Source: Afifellaceae bacterium (GTDB lineage Bacteria > Pseudomonadota > Alphaproteobacteria > Rhizobiales > Afifellaceae). Taken from it: a stretch of DNA of 64,000 bases. The stretch covers positions 34,523 through 98,522 of the forward strand of contig JANQKG010000056.1 in assembly GCA_028281235.1 (NCBI GenBank). Reading direction: 5' to 3'. Shown in pieces: positions 33,855-42,933 of this stretch; positions within the stretch are counted from its first letter, which is position 1; every line of letters starts with the position of its first letter. The notes under the pieces were generated by a model, which had not been told where the DNA came from, ran no database searches, and saw only the letters and a list, made by a program, of their open reading frames with translations. Both the position numbers and the translations under genes were made by a program.

Positions 33855-35366
33855 CTAGTGCTCGCTCACGCGGAGGTCGTCGCGAATGACGTAATAGTCG
33901 GAGCCCCAGGGCTCGTAGTCGGCGACACGCTTCGACAGGCCGACATGCCATTGCGGAGACAGCAGGAAAGCGACCGGTGCATCCTTGGCGATGATCGCCT
34001 GAGCCTCGCGCGCCAGCGCATTGCGTTCTGCCGGCTCGGAGACGCGCCCAAGCTTCTCCACGATGGCGTCGAATTCCGCGTTCGACCATCCGACGTGATT
34101 GTTGCCGCCCGAGCTTTCCAGAAACAGGCCGAGATACTGTCCGGGGTCGCCTGAGGGGGCGGTGTGCTGCGCCCACAGGAACAGGTCGAACGCGCCTTTG
34201 CGCGCTTCGTCCGACGGGTTCTCGGAAACCTGGGTCGTAACGCTGATGCCGATCTCCTCAAGGGCCGCCCTGATAACCGGCTGAAACGTGATGAGGTCCG
34301 GCCGCTGCGGGTAGGCCCACAGGACCAACTCAAGCGGGACGCCGTCCTTCGCGCGCGCGCCGTCCGCCCCGCGCATCCAGCCGGCCTCGTCCAGCAGCGC
34401 TTCGGCAGCGGCCATGTCGGACCTGATCTCGCCCATCGCCGCGAATGGATAGACCTCGGCGTAGGCGCCGGTTGCCGGAACGCCGCCGCGCGCGGCCTTC
34501 GCCAGATCGTCGCGGTTAATGGCGAGATTGATCGCTTTGCGGACGCGCACGTCCTCAAGGCCCGGGCGTTGGGTGTTGATCCACATCATGTATTGATAGC
34601 CCACAGCGAACGATTTGACCGCCAGGTCCGGATCGTTCGCAAACATCGGCAGCGTCTCCACCGGCAGATGGAAGGCGAGATCGACTTCGCCGGCCTTGAA
34701 GGCAAGCGCCAGCGACTGGCCGTCGGCAATGCGGCGGATGATGACGTTCGGTCGCGCGTTCGCGTCGGGATAATGCGCGTTTGCAACGAGATCGAGCCGG
34801 CTGCCCGGTTCGAAGTGCTCCACCGCATAAGGGCCGGTGAAGACCATCCCGTCTTGTGTCTCGCGATAGATCGGGAACGCCCATTCGGCGAGAACCGCGG
34901 GAAGCACCGGCGTCGGCCGTTCCGTCGCGACCTTCAGCGTCTTGTCGTCGAGAGCGGAGAAGGTGAGCCTCCCCGCTGTTGCCCGGGCGGCCGGGTTGTT
35001 CTCCCCCGTCCGGTTGAGCGCTGCAGCCACTGATTCCGCATTGACGGGCGTGCCGTCGGAGAACAGGCGGCCCGCTCTCAGCGTCACGGTCCAGTTCGTG
35101 TCGTCATCGCGTGAGGCGGCCTCCGCGAGCAGGGGGACGACCCTGCCTTCGCGCGACACCGTAAAAAGCTGTTCGGCGACGCCGTGGCTGACAAGCGCCC
35201 ACCCTGCCGAACCTTCGGCCGGATCGAGGCCTGCGGCGATGAAGGTCTGCCCGACGGTGATTGTCGGTGCATCGTCAGCCGATGCCGCTGTCGCCAGCGC
35301 ACCGGCGGTCGCCGCAGCCAGGGCCAGATATCGGATGGTGGATGCCAGTCGTGTCAGAAAACGCAT
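33855..35366 (-). CDS. ABC transporter substrate-binding protein, NikA/DppA-like, B12-regulated
   Basis: Periplasmic receptor of 503 aa with signal peptide (M-R-F-L-T-R-L-A, cleavage near A-S-A-D-D). It is SBP family 5, with G-L-D-P-A-E-G-S-A-G-W near the start as in NikA-like receptors. ATG 35366 is preceded by GGAG; the frame to 35387 is not used. It stands in an operon under a cobalamin riboswitch, so cobalt or a cobalt chelate is a likelier ligand than nickel or peptide. The adjacency of urease allows nickel as an alternative. Confidence 0.85.
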   Translation of the reverse strand: MRFLTRLASTIRYLALAAATAGALATAASADDAPTITVGQTFIAAGLDPAEGSAGWALVSHGVAEQLFTVSREGRVVPLLAEAASRDDDTNWTVTLRAGRLFSDGTPVNAESVAAALNRTGENNPAARATAGRLTFSALDDKTLKVATERPTPVLPAVLAEWAFPIYRETQDGMVFTGPYAVEHFEPGSRLDLVANAHYPDANARPNVIIRRIADGQSLALAFKAGEVDLAFHLPVETLPMFANDPDLAVKSFAVGYQYMMWINTQRPGLEDVRVRKAINLAINRDDLAKAARGGVPATGAYAEVYPFAAMGEIRSDMAAAEALLDEAGWMRGADGARAKDGVPLELVLWAYPQRPDLITFQPVIRAALEEIGISVTTQVSENPSDEARKGAFDLFLWAQHTAPSGDPGQYLGLFLESSGGNNHVGWSNAEFDAIVEKLGRVSEPAERNALAREAQAIIAKDAPVAFLLSPQWHVGLSKRVADYEPWGSDYYVIRDDLRVSEH

Positions 35367-35433
35367 GGAAATGCTCCAGGAGATCATAGGAATGGGTTGT
35401 TGGTTTGCGCGCGCCGCGGCCTTGCGGCGGCTT

Positions 35434-35754
35434 TCAGCGAGAAGCGCGGCCGTTGTTGGAGGCGGAAGCGGCGGAGGCGAGCCCGGACAGACGCGACAGC
35501 CGCCACAGCGCCTCGTCGAGCGCTATCGCAAGGTCGCGGCGATCGATCTCGCGTCCGAGGCGCATCGCGCAGCGGGCAATGTCGCGCTCGTCGCGGCATA
35601 GTCCGGCGAGGTCAAAGACGAGGGCCACAACAGCAGCCGTATCCCGCCCCACGAAATCCGGGGGCGGAGCGGTCGTCCTGTCTGTTCCGGCAGCGCGATC
35701 GGCCCTGCCGGAAAGCCTACTTCTTACGAGACGTCTTATTCGCTGAATCTGCAT
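35434..35754 (-). CDS. Unknown 106-aa protein, first gene under the cobalamin riboswitch
   Basis: No family is recognised. The basic N-terminus (R-I-R-R-L-V-R-S-R-L) is followed by a helical middle with two cysteines (L-C-R-D-E-R-D-I-A-R-C) and many Arg, Asp and Glu residues; no signal peptide or membrane segment. A good site, GAGGGGAA, lies before the ATG at 35754 and is buried in a hairpin (35753-35786), so its translation is expected to be switched by cobalamin. It ends 67 bp before the receptor gene. It may handle a metal or regulate the importer. Confidence 0.65.
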   Translation of the reverse strand: MQIQRIRRLVRSRLSGRADRAAGTDRTTAPPPDFVGRDTAAVVALVFDLAGLCRDERDIARCAMRLGREIDRRDLAIALDEALWRLSRLSGLASAASASNNGRASR

Positions 35755-35786
35755 TCTGTTTCCCCTCGCGGCGGGGAAGACAGAAT
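35753..35786 (-). promoter_or_regulatory. Hairpin sequestering start codon and ribosome binding site
   Basis: On the minus strand, ATTCTGT pairs with ACAGAAT and TTCCCC with GGGGAA, around a short GC loop. The GGGGAA is the ribosome binding site and the last bases contain the ATG of the 106-aa gene. This is a likely expression platform of the upstream cobalamin riboswitch, acting on translation. Confidence 0.72.
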
Positions 35787-35888
35787 GTGGCGCGTGCGTT
35801 CTTGTCCGAGCCGAAATGGCTGAAGAAGATCGGTGAAGCCGACATCATCCCTCCCCGGGGCACCCCGCCCGGTTGGTGTTGACGATTT

Positions 35889-36050
35889 GTCGGCAGGTCT
35901 CCTGGCTCGCGGGTCCTAGCGTCGTCCGGCCTTCCCGGTTTCCCAGTGGCAGATACGAACGACGCTCGTCGCTTACAGTTGCGGGGGCAGCTCCGGAATC
36001 GTGCCGAAGGCACTCACCGGATTCCCATTTGATCCCTTGCGGGAGCCGAC
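35889..36050 (-). ncRNA. Cobalamin (AdoCbl) riboswitch
   Basis: Read on the minus strand it shows the closing stem GTCGGC (36045-36050) with GCCGAC (35889-35894), the core G-G-A-A-x-x-x-G-G-T-G near 36020, CCCCGCAACTGTAAGCG, the B12 box GCCACTG (complement at 35944-35950), the run of CGGGAAGGC, and GCCAGGAGACCTGCC at the end. These are the classic B12 aptamer elements in the right order. It lies ahead of the 106-aa gene and the Dpp/Nik-type importer. Confidence 0.95.
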
Positions 36051-36400
36051 ACGCCTATACTGGAAGGGATTCCCCACAGCCGTCAAGATCGTGTTTGTGT
36101 CGGCGTGACCGGAGCACCTGGAAAGCGCGTTGCCGATCCCATCGGGGTGCGCAATTTGTTCGCCCGAGGCGTGCCCATGTCGGCGGCTGACAGCACAGTT
36201 GACCGCAGCTTGGCGGCCGCTTGCTGATCTGCGAGATCGCACGCCGGGTTCTTCAAAGTCTCATGCTCGGGCGGGATGCGGGATCGGACCTGCCCGTGGC
36301 CAAACGCTGCCGTACGGCGTCCAATTAGACCACCATTCCCAACTTTTATCGTCGACCGAATCCCTTCAGCACTCAGGCGGTTCGATATGTGCCGCGATCG
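36051..36400 (-). other. 350-bp spacer between riboswitch and ureG
   Basis: No coding frame is supported. The part next to the riboswitch must hold the promoter for the leftward riboswitch operon. The part near 36401 is the 3' end of the urease operon. Confidence 0.4.
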
Positions 36401-37027
36401 TCATTGCGTTGGGGTGAGCCCGCCGTTCAGCGTGATGAAACGTACGATGTCTGCCGCGCCATCGCCCGATTTGAGGTTCGTGAAGACGAAAGGCCGCTCA
36501 CCGCGCTGGCGCTTGGCATCGGCCTCCATCACCGCCAAAGAGACACCGACATGCGGCGCCAGATCGGTCTTGTTAATGACGAGAAGGTCGGAACGGGAGA
36601 TGCCCGGGCCGCCTTTTCGCGGGATCTCTTCCCCTTGCGCCACGTCGATGACGTAGATCGTCAGATCGGCCAATTCCGGCGAGAAGGTCGCGGCGAGATT
36701 GTCGCCACCGGATTCCACCAGGATCAGGTCAAGCGCTGGAAAGCGCGATCGCATGTCGGCGATCGCTGCCAGGTTGATCGAAGCGTCTTCGCGGATCGCG
36801 GTGTGCGGGCAGCCGCCGGTCTCCACCCCCAAGATGCGCTCTTCGTCCAGCGCGCCAGCGCGCGTGAGAATGAGCGCGTCCTCCTTGGTGTAGATGTCGT
36901 TGGTGATTGCGCAGATCTCGTAGGTCTCACGCATCAGCTTGCATAGCTGCTCCATCAGCGCGGTCTTGCCGGAGCCGACCGGCCCGCCAATGCCGACTCT
37001 GAGTGGCCCGTTCGGTGATGCGGTCAT
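36401..37027 (-). CDS. ureG: Urease accessory GTPase UreG
   Basis: SIMIBI GTPase of 208 aa that drives nickel insertion into urease. Walker A is G-P-V-G-S-G-K-T near residue 15; C-P-H is in G-G-C-P-H-T-A-I, the nickel-binding motif of Ure[11 protein letters not shown] and N-K-T-D (guanine specificity) are present. Its ATG overlaps the ureF stop by four bases. Last gene of ureDABCEFG. Confidence 0.97.
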   Translation of the reverse strand: MTASPNGPLRVGIGGPVGSGKTALMEQLCKLMRETYEICAITNDIYTKEDALILTRAGALDEERILGVETGGCPHTAIREDASINLAAIADMRSRFPALDLILVESGGDNLAATFSPELADLTIYVIDVAQGEEIPRKGGPGISRSDLLVINKTDLAPHVGVSLAVMEADAKRQRGERPFVFTNLKSGDGAADIVRFITLNGGLTPTQ

Positions 37028-37710
37028 GAGCGGAACAGCCTTGTTTCCTGGGTTTCGTGTTTCATCGCGGCCAGGTCAGCCTTGAGCGCGGCGCTCCCGA
37101 GATCGTCCAGGTCCGAGGCGCGTGCTTCCTTGGCCGTTTGCGTGACTATTGGTGCGAGCGATGCGATCGCGTGCTGCCCGTCGGTCTGGCCAAGCGGCAC
37201 GAGGCGGACAGCGGCTGAAACGAGGTTGGCTGCGAAGGCGTGGAGGTAGGCCGGCACGGCGAGTGCCTCGTCAATGCCGTGTCCGGCCGCCGCAACGGCG
37301 ACCGCCACAGGATAGGCGATCGGTCGCGTTCGGTCGCGGTGCAATGGCTCCAAAGCGTCACAAGGCCACGCTGCCATGGTAGCGTCAACGAAGGCGCGGC
37401 CCTGCGCGGTCGTTTCGAGATAGCGCTCGGCGCCGGCGGCGAACGCGGCTGCCAGCTCCGCGATGTCGGCAAGCGCCTTATCGTCGTGCGCAGTGACCGC
37501 GCGGTGAGCGCGGGTGAACAGGATCGTGTCGTTTCGTCCGCTGCCAAGGACTAGCACGGCCTCCAACCACGCTTCGAGATCGCCGCGGCTGCGGATATCA
37601 CCGGCCTCCACCGCCCATTCCAGGCCGTGCGAATAGGAGTAGGCGCCGACTGGATAGGACGGTGAGAGCCAGGTCATCAGCCGCGTCAGCGCCGCTTCAT
37701 CCATGATCAT
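37024..37710 (-). CDS. ureF: Urease accessory protein UreF
   Basis: A 228-aa helical chaperone that, with UreD and UreG, forms the apo-urease activation complex. The [16 protein letters not shown] segment near residue 15 is the UreF hallmark. The frame stays open to 37797 inside ureE; the start is taken as the ATG at 37710, preceded by GAGG and overlapping ureE by 14 bases. Confidence 0.93.
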   Translation of the reverse strand: MIMDEAALTRLMTWLSPSYPVGAYSYSHGLEWAVEAGDIRSRGDLEAWLEAVLVLGSGRNDTILFTRAHRAVTAHDDKALADIAELAAAFAAGAERYLETTAQGRAFVDATMAAWPCDALEPLHRDRTRPIAYPVAVAVAAAGHGIDEALAVPAYLHAFAANLVSAAVRLVPLGQTDGQHAIASLAPIVTQTAKEARASDLDDLGSAALKADLAAMKHETQETRLFRS

Positions 37711-38176
37711 CAACCTCGTTGTGGCCATGGGCATGTCCGGCGTAGGAACCGCGCTCCGGTTCAAAGGCCTCCTCAATTCGGCGAACGTTCGCGCCAAGCC
37801 GCAGAACCATGTCCTCGATCACATGATCGGCCCGAATGCGCAGAGCGCCATCGCGCATCTCGGTCGGCAGATGCCGGTTGCCGAGATGCCATGCGATACG
37901 CGCAAGGTGCCTGGCGTCTTCTGCCGTGATCTCAATCAATGCTTCGGGCGCTGCGACAACGCGGACGATGCGACGATCCTCCAGAACCAGGCCATCGCCG
38001 TCGCGCAAACTGGGTGCTTCGGCAAGATCGAGAAGAAAGGCGAGTCCGCCTGCGCCGGAAAGCGCGATCCGCCGGCGCCGGCGCTGATCGTGGTCGAGCA
38101 CGACACTATCGGCCGGCTCGCCTCGCCATGTGCCGGCTTCGGCAATGGAGCCGGCGCGCGGAAGCGGATCGCTCAT
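37697..38176 (-). CDS. ureE: Urease accessory protein UreE
   Basis: Nickel metallochaperone of about 159 aa. It shows W-H-L-G-N-R-H-L-P, the conserved nickel-site region, and a histidine-rich tail [13 protein letters not shown] for extra nickel binding. The start is set at ATG 38176; the open frame to 38221 is possible but overlaps ureC by more. It is placed between ureC and ureF. Confidence 0.93.
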   Translation of the reverse strand: MSDPLPRAGSIAEAGTWRGEPADSVVLDHDQRRRRRIALSGAGGLAFLLDLAEAPSLRDGDGLVLEDRRIVRVVAAPEALIEITAEDARHLARIAWHLGNRHLPTEMRDGALRIRADHVIEDMVLRLGANVRRIEEAFEPERGSYAGHAHGHNEVDDHG

Positions 38177-38189
38177 CGGCACATGAACC

Positions 38190-39902
38190 TCAAAACAGAA
38201 AGTAGCGTTGCGCCATGGCAAGCTTCTGGGCCGGCTCGCAGGTCAGGAGTTCGCCATCGGCGCTCACTTCGTAGGTCTCGGGATCGACCTCGATCTCAGG
38301 CGTGGCGTCGTTCAGCACCATCGCCGCCTTGGAGATGCCGCCGCGGGTGTTCTTGACCGGAAGCAGCGTCTTGGCGACGCCCAGCGTCTCGCCGATTCCG
38401 GCCTGCATCGCCGCCTCGGAGACGAAGGTCACCGACGAGGCTGCGATCGCGCCGCCGAAGGCCCCGAACATGGGCCGGTAATGCACCGGCTGCGGCGTCG
38501 GGATGGAGGCATTGGGGTCGCCCATGGGTGCTGCGGCAATTGAGCCGCCGATCAGCACCAGTGCCGGCTTGACGCCGAAGAATGCCGGGTCCCAGAGCAC
38601 CAGATCGGCGCGCTTGCCTGTTTCGATCGAGCCGACATGAGAGGATATGCCGTGTGCGATGGCCGGGTTGATGGTGATCTTCGCCACATAGCGTTTCACG
38701 CGGGCATTGTCGTTTTCGCCGGTCTCCTCCGGCAGCGGCCCGCGCTGCTTCTTCATCTTGTCGGCGGTCTGCCAGGTGCGGATCACGACCTCGCCGACCC
38801 GCCCCATGGCCTGCGAGTCCGACGCGATGATCGAGAAGGCGCCCATATCGTGAAGGATGTCCTCTGCCGCGATGGTCTCCTTGCGGATACGGCTTTCAGC
38901 GAATGCCAAGTCCTCAGGTATCTTCGGATCGAGGTGATGGCACACCATCAGCATGTCGAGATGCTCGTCGATGGTGTTGATCGTGTAGGGCCGCGTCGGA
39001 TTGGTGGAGGAGGGGAGCACATTGGTCAGGCCGCAAAGCTTGATGATGTCGGGCGCGTGCCCGCCCCCGGCGCCTTCGGTGTGATAGGCGTGGATGGTGC
39101 GGTCCTTGAACGCGGCAATGGTGTTCTCCACGAAGCCGCTTTCGTTCAGCGTGTCGGTGTGGATCATCACCTGCACGTCGTATTCGTCCGCCACCGACAG
39201 GCAGCAATCGATCGCGGCCGGCGTCGTGCCCCAATCCTCGTGCAGCTTCATCGCGGCAGCGCCCGCTCTCACCTGTTCCACCAAGGCCTCAGGCTGCGAT
39301 GCGTTGCCCTTGCCGGCGAAGGCGAGGTTCATGGGAAACGCGTCGGCCGCCTGGATCATGCGGCCGATATGCCACGGCCCCGGCGTGCAGGTCGTGGCGT
39401 TGGTGCCGGTTGCCGGGCCGGTGCCGCCGCCCAGCATCGTGGTCACGCCGGACATCAGCGATTCCTCAATCTGCTGCGGCGCGATGAAGTGGATATGCAC
39501 ATCAAGCGCGCCGGCGGTGAGAATCTTGCCTTCGCCGGCGATCGCCTCCGTTCCCGGGCCGATGATGATGTCCACGCCCGGTTGGGTGTCGGGATTGCCG
39601 GCCTTGCCGATGGCCGCGATGCGGCCGTCCTTGAGGCCGATATCGGCTTTGACGATCCCCCAATGGTCGACGATCAAAGCATTGGTGATCACCGTGTCGA
39701 CGGCGCCGTCCCGGCGTGACACCTGGCTTTGTCCCATGCCGTCGCGGATGACCTTGCCGCCGCCGAACTTCACCTCATCGCCGTAGGTGGTGAAGTCGTT
39801 CTCCACCTCGATGATGAGATCGGTGTCGGCCAGGCGGACTTTGTCGTCGGTCGTCGGCCCGAACATGTCGGCATAAGCGGCACGCGCGATCGAATAGGGC
39901 AT
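38190..39902 (-). CDS. ureC: Urease alpha subunit UreC
   Basis: Catalytic subunit of urease, 570 aa, which splits urea to ammonia and carbamate at a dinuclear nickel site. Visible: M-K-L-H-E-D-W-G with the carbamylated lysine, [19 protein letters not shown], and the flap with the catalytic histidine M-V-C-H-H-L-D. Starts on the base that ends ureB; it overlaps ureB by one base. Length is that of typical bacterial UreC. Confidence 0.98.
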   Translation of the reverse strand: MPYSIARAAYADMFGPTTDDKVRLADTDLIIEVENDFTTYGDEVKFGGGKVIRDGMGQSQVSRRDGAVDTVITNALIVDHWGIVKADIGLKDGRIAAIGKAGNPDTQPGVDIIIGPGTEAIAGEGKILTAGALDVHIHFIAPQQIEESLMSGVTTMLGGGTGPATGTNATTCTPGPWHIGRMIQAADAFPMNLAFAGKGNASQPEALVEQVRAGAAAMKLHEDWGTTPAAIDCCLSVADEYDVQVMIHTDTLNESGFVENTIAAFKDRTIHAYHTEGAGGGHAPDIIKLCGLTNVLPSSTNPTRPYTINTIDEHLDMLMVCHHLDPKIPEDLAFAESRIRKETIAAEDILHDMGAFSIIASDSQAMGRVGEVVIRTWQTADKMKKQRGPLPEETGENDNARVKRYVAKITINPAIAHGISSHVGSIETGKRADLVLWDPAFFGVKPALVLIGGSIAAAPMGDPNASIPTPQPVHYRPMFGAFGGAIAASSVTFVSEAAMQAGIGETLGVAKTLLPVKNTRGGISKAAMVLNDATPEIEVDPETYEVSADGELLTCEPAQKLAMAQRYFLF

Positions 39903-40210
39903 CAGTCGAGCGTCCCCATGATTTTTTTGTTGAACCCGAAGACGCGCCGCGTGCCGCGATAGGGCACGAGACGCACCTGCCGCGTCTGCCCCGGCTCAAA
40001 GCGGATCGCCGTTCCGGCGGGAATGTCGAGCCGCATGCCGCGGGCTTTCTCGCGGTCGAAATCGAGCCGGGGATTGGCTTCGTGGAAATGGTAGTGGCTG
40101 CCGACCTGCACCGGCCGATCGCCTGTGTTCGCGACATCCAGCGTGATCGATTCAAGGCCGGCGTTGAGCGCGATCTCACCGTCCGCGGGAATGATCTCGC
40201 CGGGGATCAT
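39902..40210 (-). CDS. ureB: Urease beta subunit UreB
   Basis: Structural subunit of 102 aa. It begins M-I-P-G-E-I-I and contains [25 protein letters not shown] and the C-terminal part rich in basic and glycine residues, all UreB signatures. It overlaps ureC by one base and lies 49 bp after ureA. Confidence 0.97.
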   Translation of the reverse strand: MIPGEIIPADGEIALNAGLESITLDVANTGDRPVQVGSHYHFHEANPRLDFDREKARGMRLDIPAGTAIRFEPGQTRQVRLVPYRGTRRVFGFNKKIMGTLD

Positions 40211-40259
40211 CGTCTCCTCCCCGACGCGTATGAGAACTGCAGTCCCGACACGGGCTCTC

Positions 40260-40562
40260 CTATCTGATGGGTTGGTGCACGGTCACAAGCTTGGTTCCGT
40301 CGGGGAACGTCGCTTCGACCTGCACGTCATGGATCATCTCCGCGACGCCTTCCATGACCTGATCGCGCGACACGACATGGGCACCCGCCTCCATGAGTTC
40401 CGCGACGGAGCGGCCGTCACGGGCGCCCTCCACGACGAAGTCGCTGATCAGGGCCACGGCCTCGGGGTGGTTGAGCTTCACCCCGCGCTCAAGCCGCCGG
40501 CGCGCCACCTGAGCGGCCATGGCGATGAGAAGCTTGTCTTTTTCGCGCGGTGTCAGTTGCAT
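40260..40562 (-). CDS. ureA: Urease gamma subunit UreA
   Basis: Structural subunit of 100 aa. It starts [12 protein letters not shown] and includes [14 protein letters not shown] and [18 protein letters not shown] at the end, which define UreA. It is 18 bp after ureD. Confidence 0.98.
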   Translation of the reverse strand: MQLTPREKDKLLIAMAAQVARRRLERGVKLNHPEAVALISDFVVEGARDGRSVAELMEAGAHVVSRDQVMEGVAEMIHDVQVEATFPDGTKLVTVHQPIR

Positions 40563-40580
40563 GAGGTCTCCGGTTTCCGG

Positions 40581-41513
40581 TCAGCACAGCCAGGTTCGCG
40601 GCATCGGACGGCCGCGATAGGCCGTGAAGAACCGGCTCAGGTCGGTGAGCAAGGCTTGGCCGTCATGGCTGACCAGCCGAACCATCAAAAGTCCGTTCCA
40701 GGCACTCGCGGCCGCTTCGCTGCGAAGATCGCCGACAATCTCGCGGGCTCGCGGCAGCGCGGCTTCCGCCTCGGGTGCACAATGCACGATCGTGCCGGTG
40801 GCGCGTGCGCCCAGTCCGGTTGCCGGGGCCGATAGAATGTCCGCGACGTTGCCTTCGGCGCGAAAGGCGTCAGCGTAGATGAGACGGCCGCCGCGGCGGA
40901 TGCGCCAGGCCTCGTGCACTGCACCGTGGGAGACGGTCTCGCCCATGGCTGTGCGCCCGAGAATGACGCTCTCAACGCCGAGAAAAGCGGCATCATCGGC
41001 CATCTCCACCGAAAGGGTGCGGCGGACCCGTGCGCGGTTGAAGACGATCATCGGCTGCGCAAGCCAGTCGAGATGGCTTCCAGGCGCCAGCGTGATCGAC
41101 GTCCGTATCCGCGCCTCGTCCGCGGCCGCGCGATAGATCTTTTCGCAGGCCTGGCTTGTGACAACAGCTGCGGCGCCATCATCGAGCGCGACGGAGAGAT
41201 CGACCCGGTCGCCGCCGGTGAGCCCGCCGGCCGTGTTGATCGTGATGGCCTCAGGCGGTTCGCCGGGCGCAATACGGGGAAGCCGTAGCCGGCAGGCGCC
41301 CTCCTGATAGAGATCCGCCACGTGCGTGACGCCGGCGGTGGCGCGGAAGGACAGGCGTCCGGCCGCGCGAACCCGTTGCAGCGCGGGCGAGGGGACAGGC
41401 ACGATGGGTACGGCCGGTCGGTGGTCGATCTGGTGGCGCAGCATTGCTCGGTCATAGCGCGGCGTCGGACAATGTCGAAGCGTCCGGAGCGACGCATGCG
41501 CCATGTTCGTCAT
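40581..41513 (-). CDS. ureD: Urease accessory protein UreD (UreH)
   Basis: Chaperone of about 310 aa in the apo-urease activation complex. Identifying parts are N-T-A-G-G-L-T-G-G-D, T-S-Q-A-C-E-K-I-Y-R, H-L-D-W-L-A-Q-P and the R-F-F-T-A-Y-R-G-R end. The open frame begins at 41516; the ATG at 41513 is used, and ATG 41444 is possible because UreD is usually near 280 aa. It is first in ureDABCEFG, directly after the urtE remnant. Confidence 0.92.
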   Translation of the reverse strand: MTNMAHASLRTLRHCPTPRYDRAMLRHQIDHRPAVPIVPVPSPALQRVRAAGRLSFRATAGVTHVADLYQEGACRLRLPRIAPGEPPEAITINTAGGLTGGDRVDLSVALDDGAAAVVTSQACEKIYRAAADEARIRTSITLAPGSHLDWLAQPMIVFNRARVRRTLSVEMADDAAFLGVESVILGRTAMGETVSHGAVHEAWRIRRGGRLIYADAFRAEGNVADILSAPATGLGARATGTIVHCAPEAEAALPRAREIVGDLRSEAAASAWNGLLMVRLVSHDGQALLTDLSRFFTAYRGRPMPRTWLC

Positions 41514-41528
41514 CACGCCGTCGCCTGG

Positions 41529-41657
41529 TCAGACCGTGAGATGACGCCGGACATCCGCTTCCACCATGTCCGCCGCATCGCCGGCCAGGACTGCCTCGCC
41601 GCGATCCATCACCATGAAACGGTCGGCCAGGTTATGGGCGAACTCAAAATATTGTTC
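41529..41657 (-). pseudogene. urtE: 3' remnant of urtE (urea ABC transporter ATPase)
   Basis: The minus-strand frame encodes E-Q-Y-F-E-F-A-H-N-L-A-D-R-F, then V-M-D-R-G-E-A-V-L-A-G-D, and ends V-R-R-H-L-T-V before a stop at 41529-41531. This is the C-terminus of UrtE. The frame has no homology upstream of about 41660 and only a chance ATG at 41678. Walker motifs and the rest of the protein are absent. It is 15 bp before ureD, as urtE would be in complete urtABCDE-ureD clusters, so the urea importer genes seem to have been lost here. Confidence 0.85.
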
Positions 41658-41690
41658 ACCCGCGCCGCCTATCGTCATTCCAACTCGTGA

Positions 41691-41825
41691 AGCCCTTTTC
41701 GTGAAGCCATGTCGCTCACTCCGTCTGGTTGCCCGTCTCGGACCGGGTCCGGAGTGCGTTTTGCAAGCGCTGTGCCAAGCGCGTTAGGATGACCGGCGCG
41801 CTGTCGTCCCATGACGGCCTGCTTA
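41691..41825. other. Gap between urtE remnant and repeat region
   Basis: About 135 bp with no supported gene or motif. It follows the break in urtE. Confidence 0.4.
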
Positions 41826-41930
41826 GAGCCTTATCCATTCCGACCCAATCAGAATGGAGGCTCTATTTCTTTGCTGGAGCATGATCTTGTCCGAAAACCG
41901 GTATCCACTTTTCGGGATCATGCTCTGAAG
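41826..41930. repeat. Mosaic palindromic repeat, copy 3
   Basis: The left end resembles the palindrome at 1147 with changes in one arm (41835-41857), then GCATGATCTTGTCCGAAAAC and CACTTTTCGGGATCATGCTC form a second inverted pair. It is a near-complete rhizobial-type intergenic element, the version that copies near 1.1 and 2.3 kb share. Confidence 0.85.
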
Positions 41931-42035
41931 CCCGCACCAATGCTCAAGGCTTTTGCAGTGCGTCCTTCGAGATGCACATGGAATAGTCAAAACGCCGGCA
42001 TCCAATGAGCCGCCTGCGCATCGACGCATGACCGG

Positions 42036-42172
42036 TGGTCTTAGAGCGTTCTCGCGTTTCGCCCAAATCGCTCCAGCGCTCTATCTTTTTGTTGGAGCGA
42101 GATCTTATCCGATAAGTGGTGCGTCCCCCCCGGATCGGGGTCCGGGGCATGCTTTTCGGGATCATGCTTTAG
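42036..42172. repeat. Mosaic palindromic repeat, variant copy 4
   Basis: Contains AGAGCGTTCTCGCG-type left end, TTGTTGGAGCGAGATCTTAT, and a right end GCTTTTCGGGATCATGCTTT. It has GC-rich inner arms CCCCGGATC/GATCGGGGTC-like near 42130-42150. The last bases hold the TAA stop of the permease at 42169. Confidence 0.75.
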
Positions 42173-42933
42173 GTATCGCCGCGCTCGGCCCAGCCGGCAA
42201 ATGTGCGCTCCAAAACGACCACGACATAAAAGAGCAGGATGCCGAGGAAAGCGAGCGCGATCAGAACAGCGAACATCAGCGGATAATCGGCGTTGATCTT
42301 TCCGCTGTCGAAGAGATGGCCGAGGCCTTTGCCGTGCGGCTCGACGATCTCCATCAAGTTCGTGCCGATGAAGGCGAGCGTCACGGCAACTTTCAGCGCG
42401 CCAAAGAATTCCGGCAGGGTCTTCGGTAGTGCGATCTTCCGGAAGATCGTGAACCGGCTCGCGCCGAGTGAGCTCAGGATGTCGCGGTATTCGGGCTCCA
42501 GCGTGGAGAGACCGATCGAGATGGAGACGGCAATCGGGAAGAAGGAAATCATGAACGCGATGAGGATCGTGTTCATGTCGTGGGCGCCGACGAAGATCAG
42601 TGCGATAACCGGCACCACCGTCGCCTTGGGAATGGCGTTGAACCCGACCAGCAAGGGATAAAGCGCCTCGCGCATGACGCGGGAAAAACCCATGACCATG
42701 CCGATCAGCGTGCCGACGATCACCGACAGGCCGAGGCCGGCGATCGTGCGCCACAACGTATCCCAGCTATATTGCAGGAAGAGCCAACGGTATTTCCAGA
42801 AAGCCGGCCCCAGGTCAGAGGGTGACGCCATTTTGTAGTCTGGCCAGTCATTGGCCCAGACGAGAAGCTCCCACAGGACCAGGGTGACGGCGATGGCGGC
42901 GACGGGAACGGCGATCCGGCGGGCGAGTTCCAT
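42169..42933 (-). CDS. ABC transporter permease, NitT/TauT (SsuC-like)
   Basis: Inner-membrane permease of 254 aa with six membrane segments and the coupling loop Y-R-D-I-L-S-S-L-G-A-S-R near residue 150. It forms an importer with the ATPase and binding protein upstream (42933, 43803). Its stop codon lies in a repeat element, so its C-terminus may be shortened or altered. Confidence 0.88.
   Translation of the reverse strand: MELARRIAVPVAAIAVTLVLWELLVWANDWPDYKMASPSDLGPAFWKYRWLFLQYSWDTLWRTIAGLGLSVIVGTLIGMVMGFSRVMREALYPLLVGFNAIPKATVVPVIALIFVGAHDMNTILIAFMISFFPIAVSISIGLSTLEPEYRDILSSLGASRFTIFRKIALPKTLPEFFGALKVAVTLAFIGTNLMEIVEPHGKGLGHLFDSGKINADYPLMFAVLIALAFLGILLFYVVVVLERTFAGWAERGDT

Noticed and set aside
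36244..36345. tRNA-like segment in the spacer between riboswitch and ureG
   Set aside because: The T-loop-like part reads TCCGATC rather than TTCRA, its stem has a mismatch, and no anticodon arm with the right size could be drawn. Not called as a tRNA.
41823..42165. Small minus-strand frames across the repeat region
   Set aside because: They translate the palindromic repeats themselves and have no homology I recognise.
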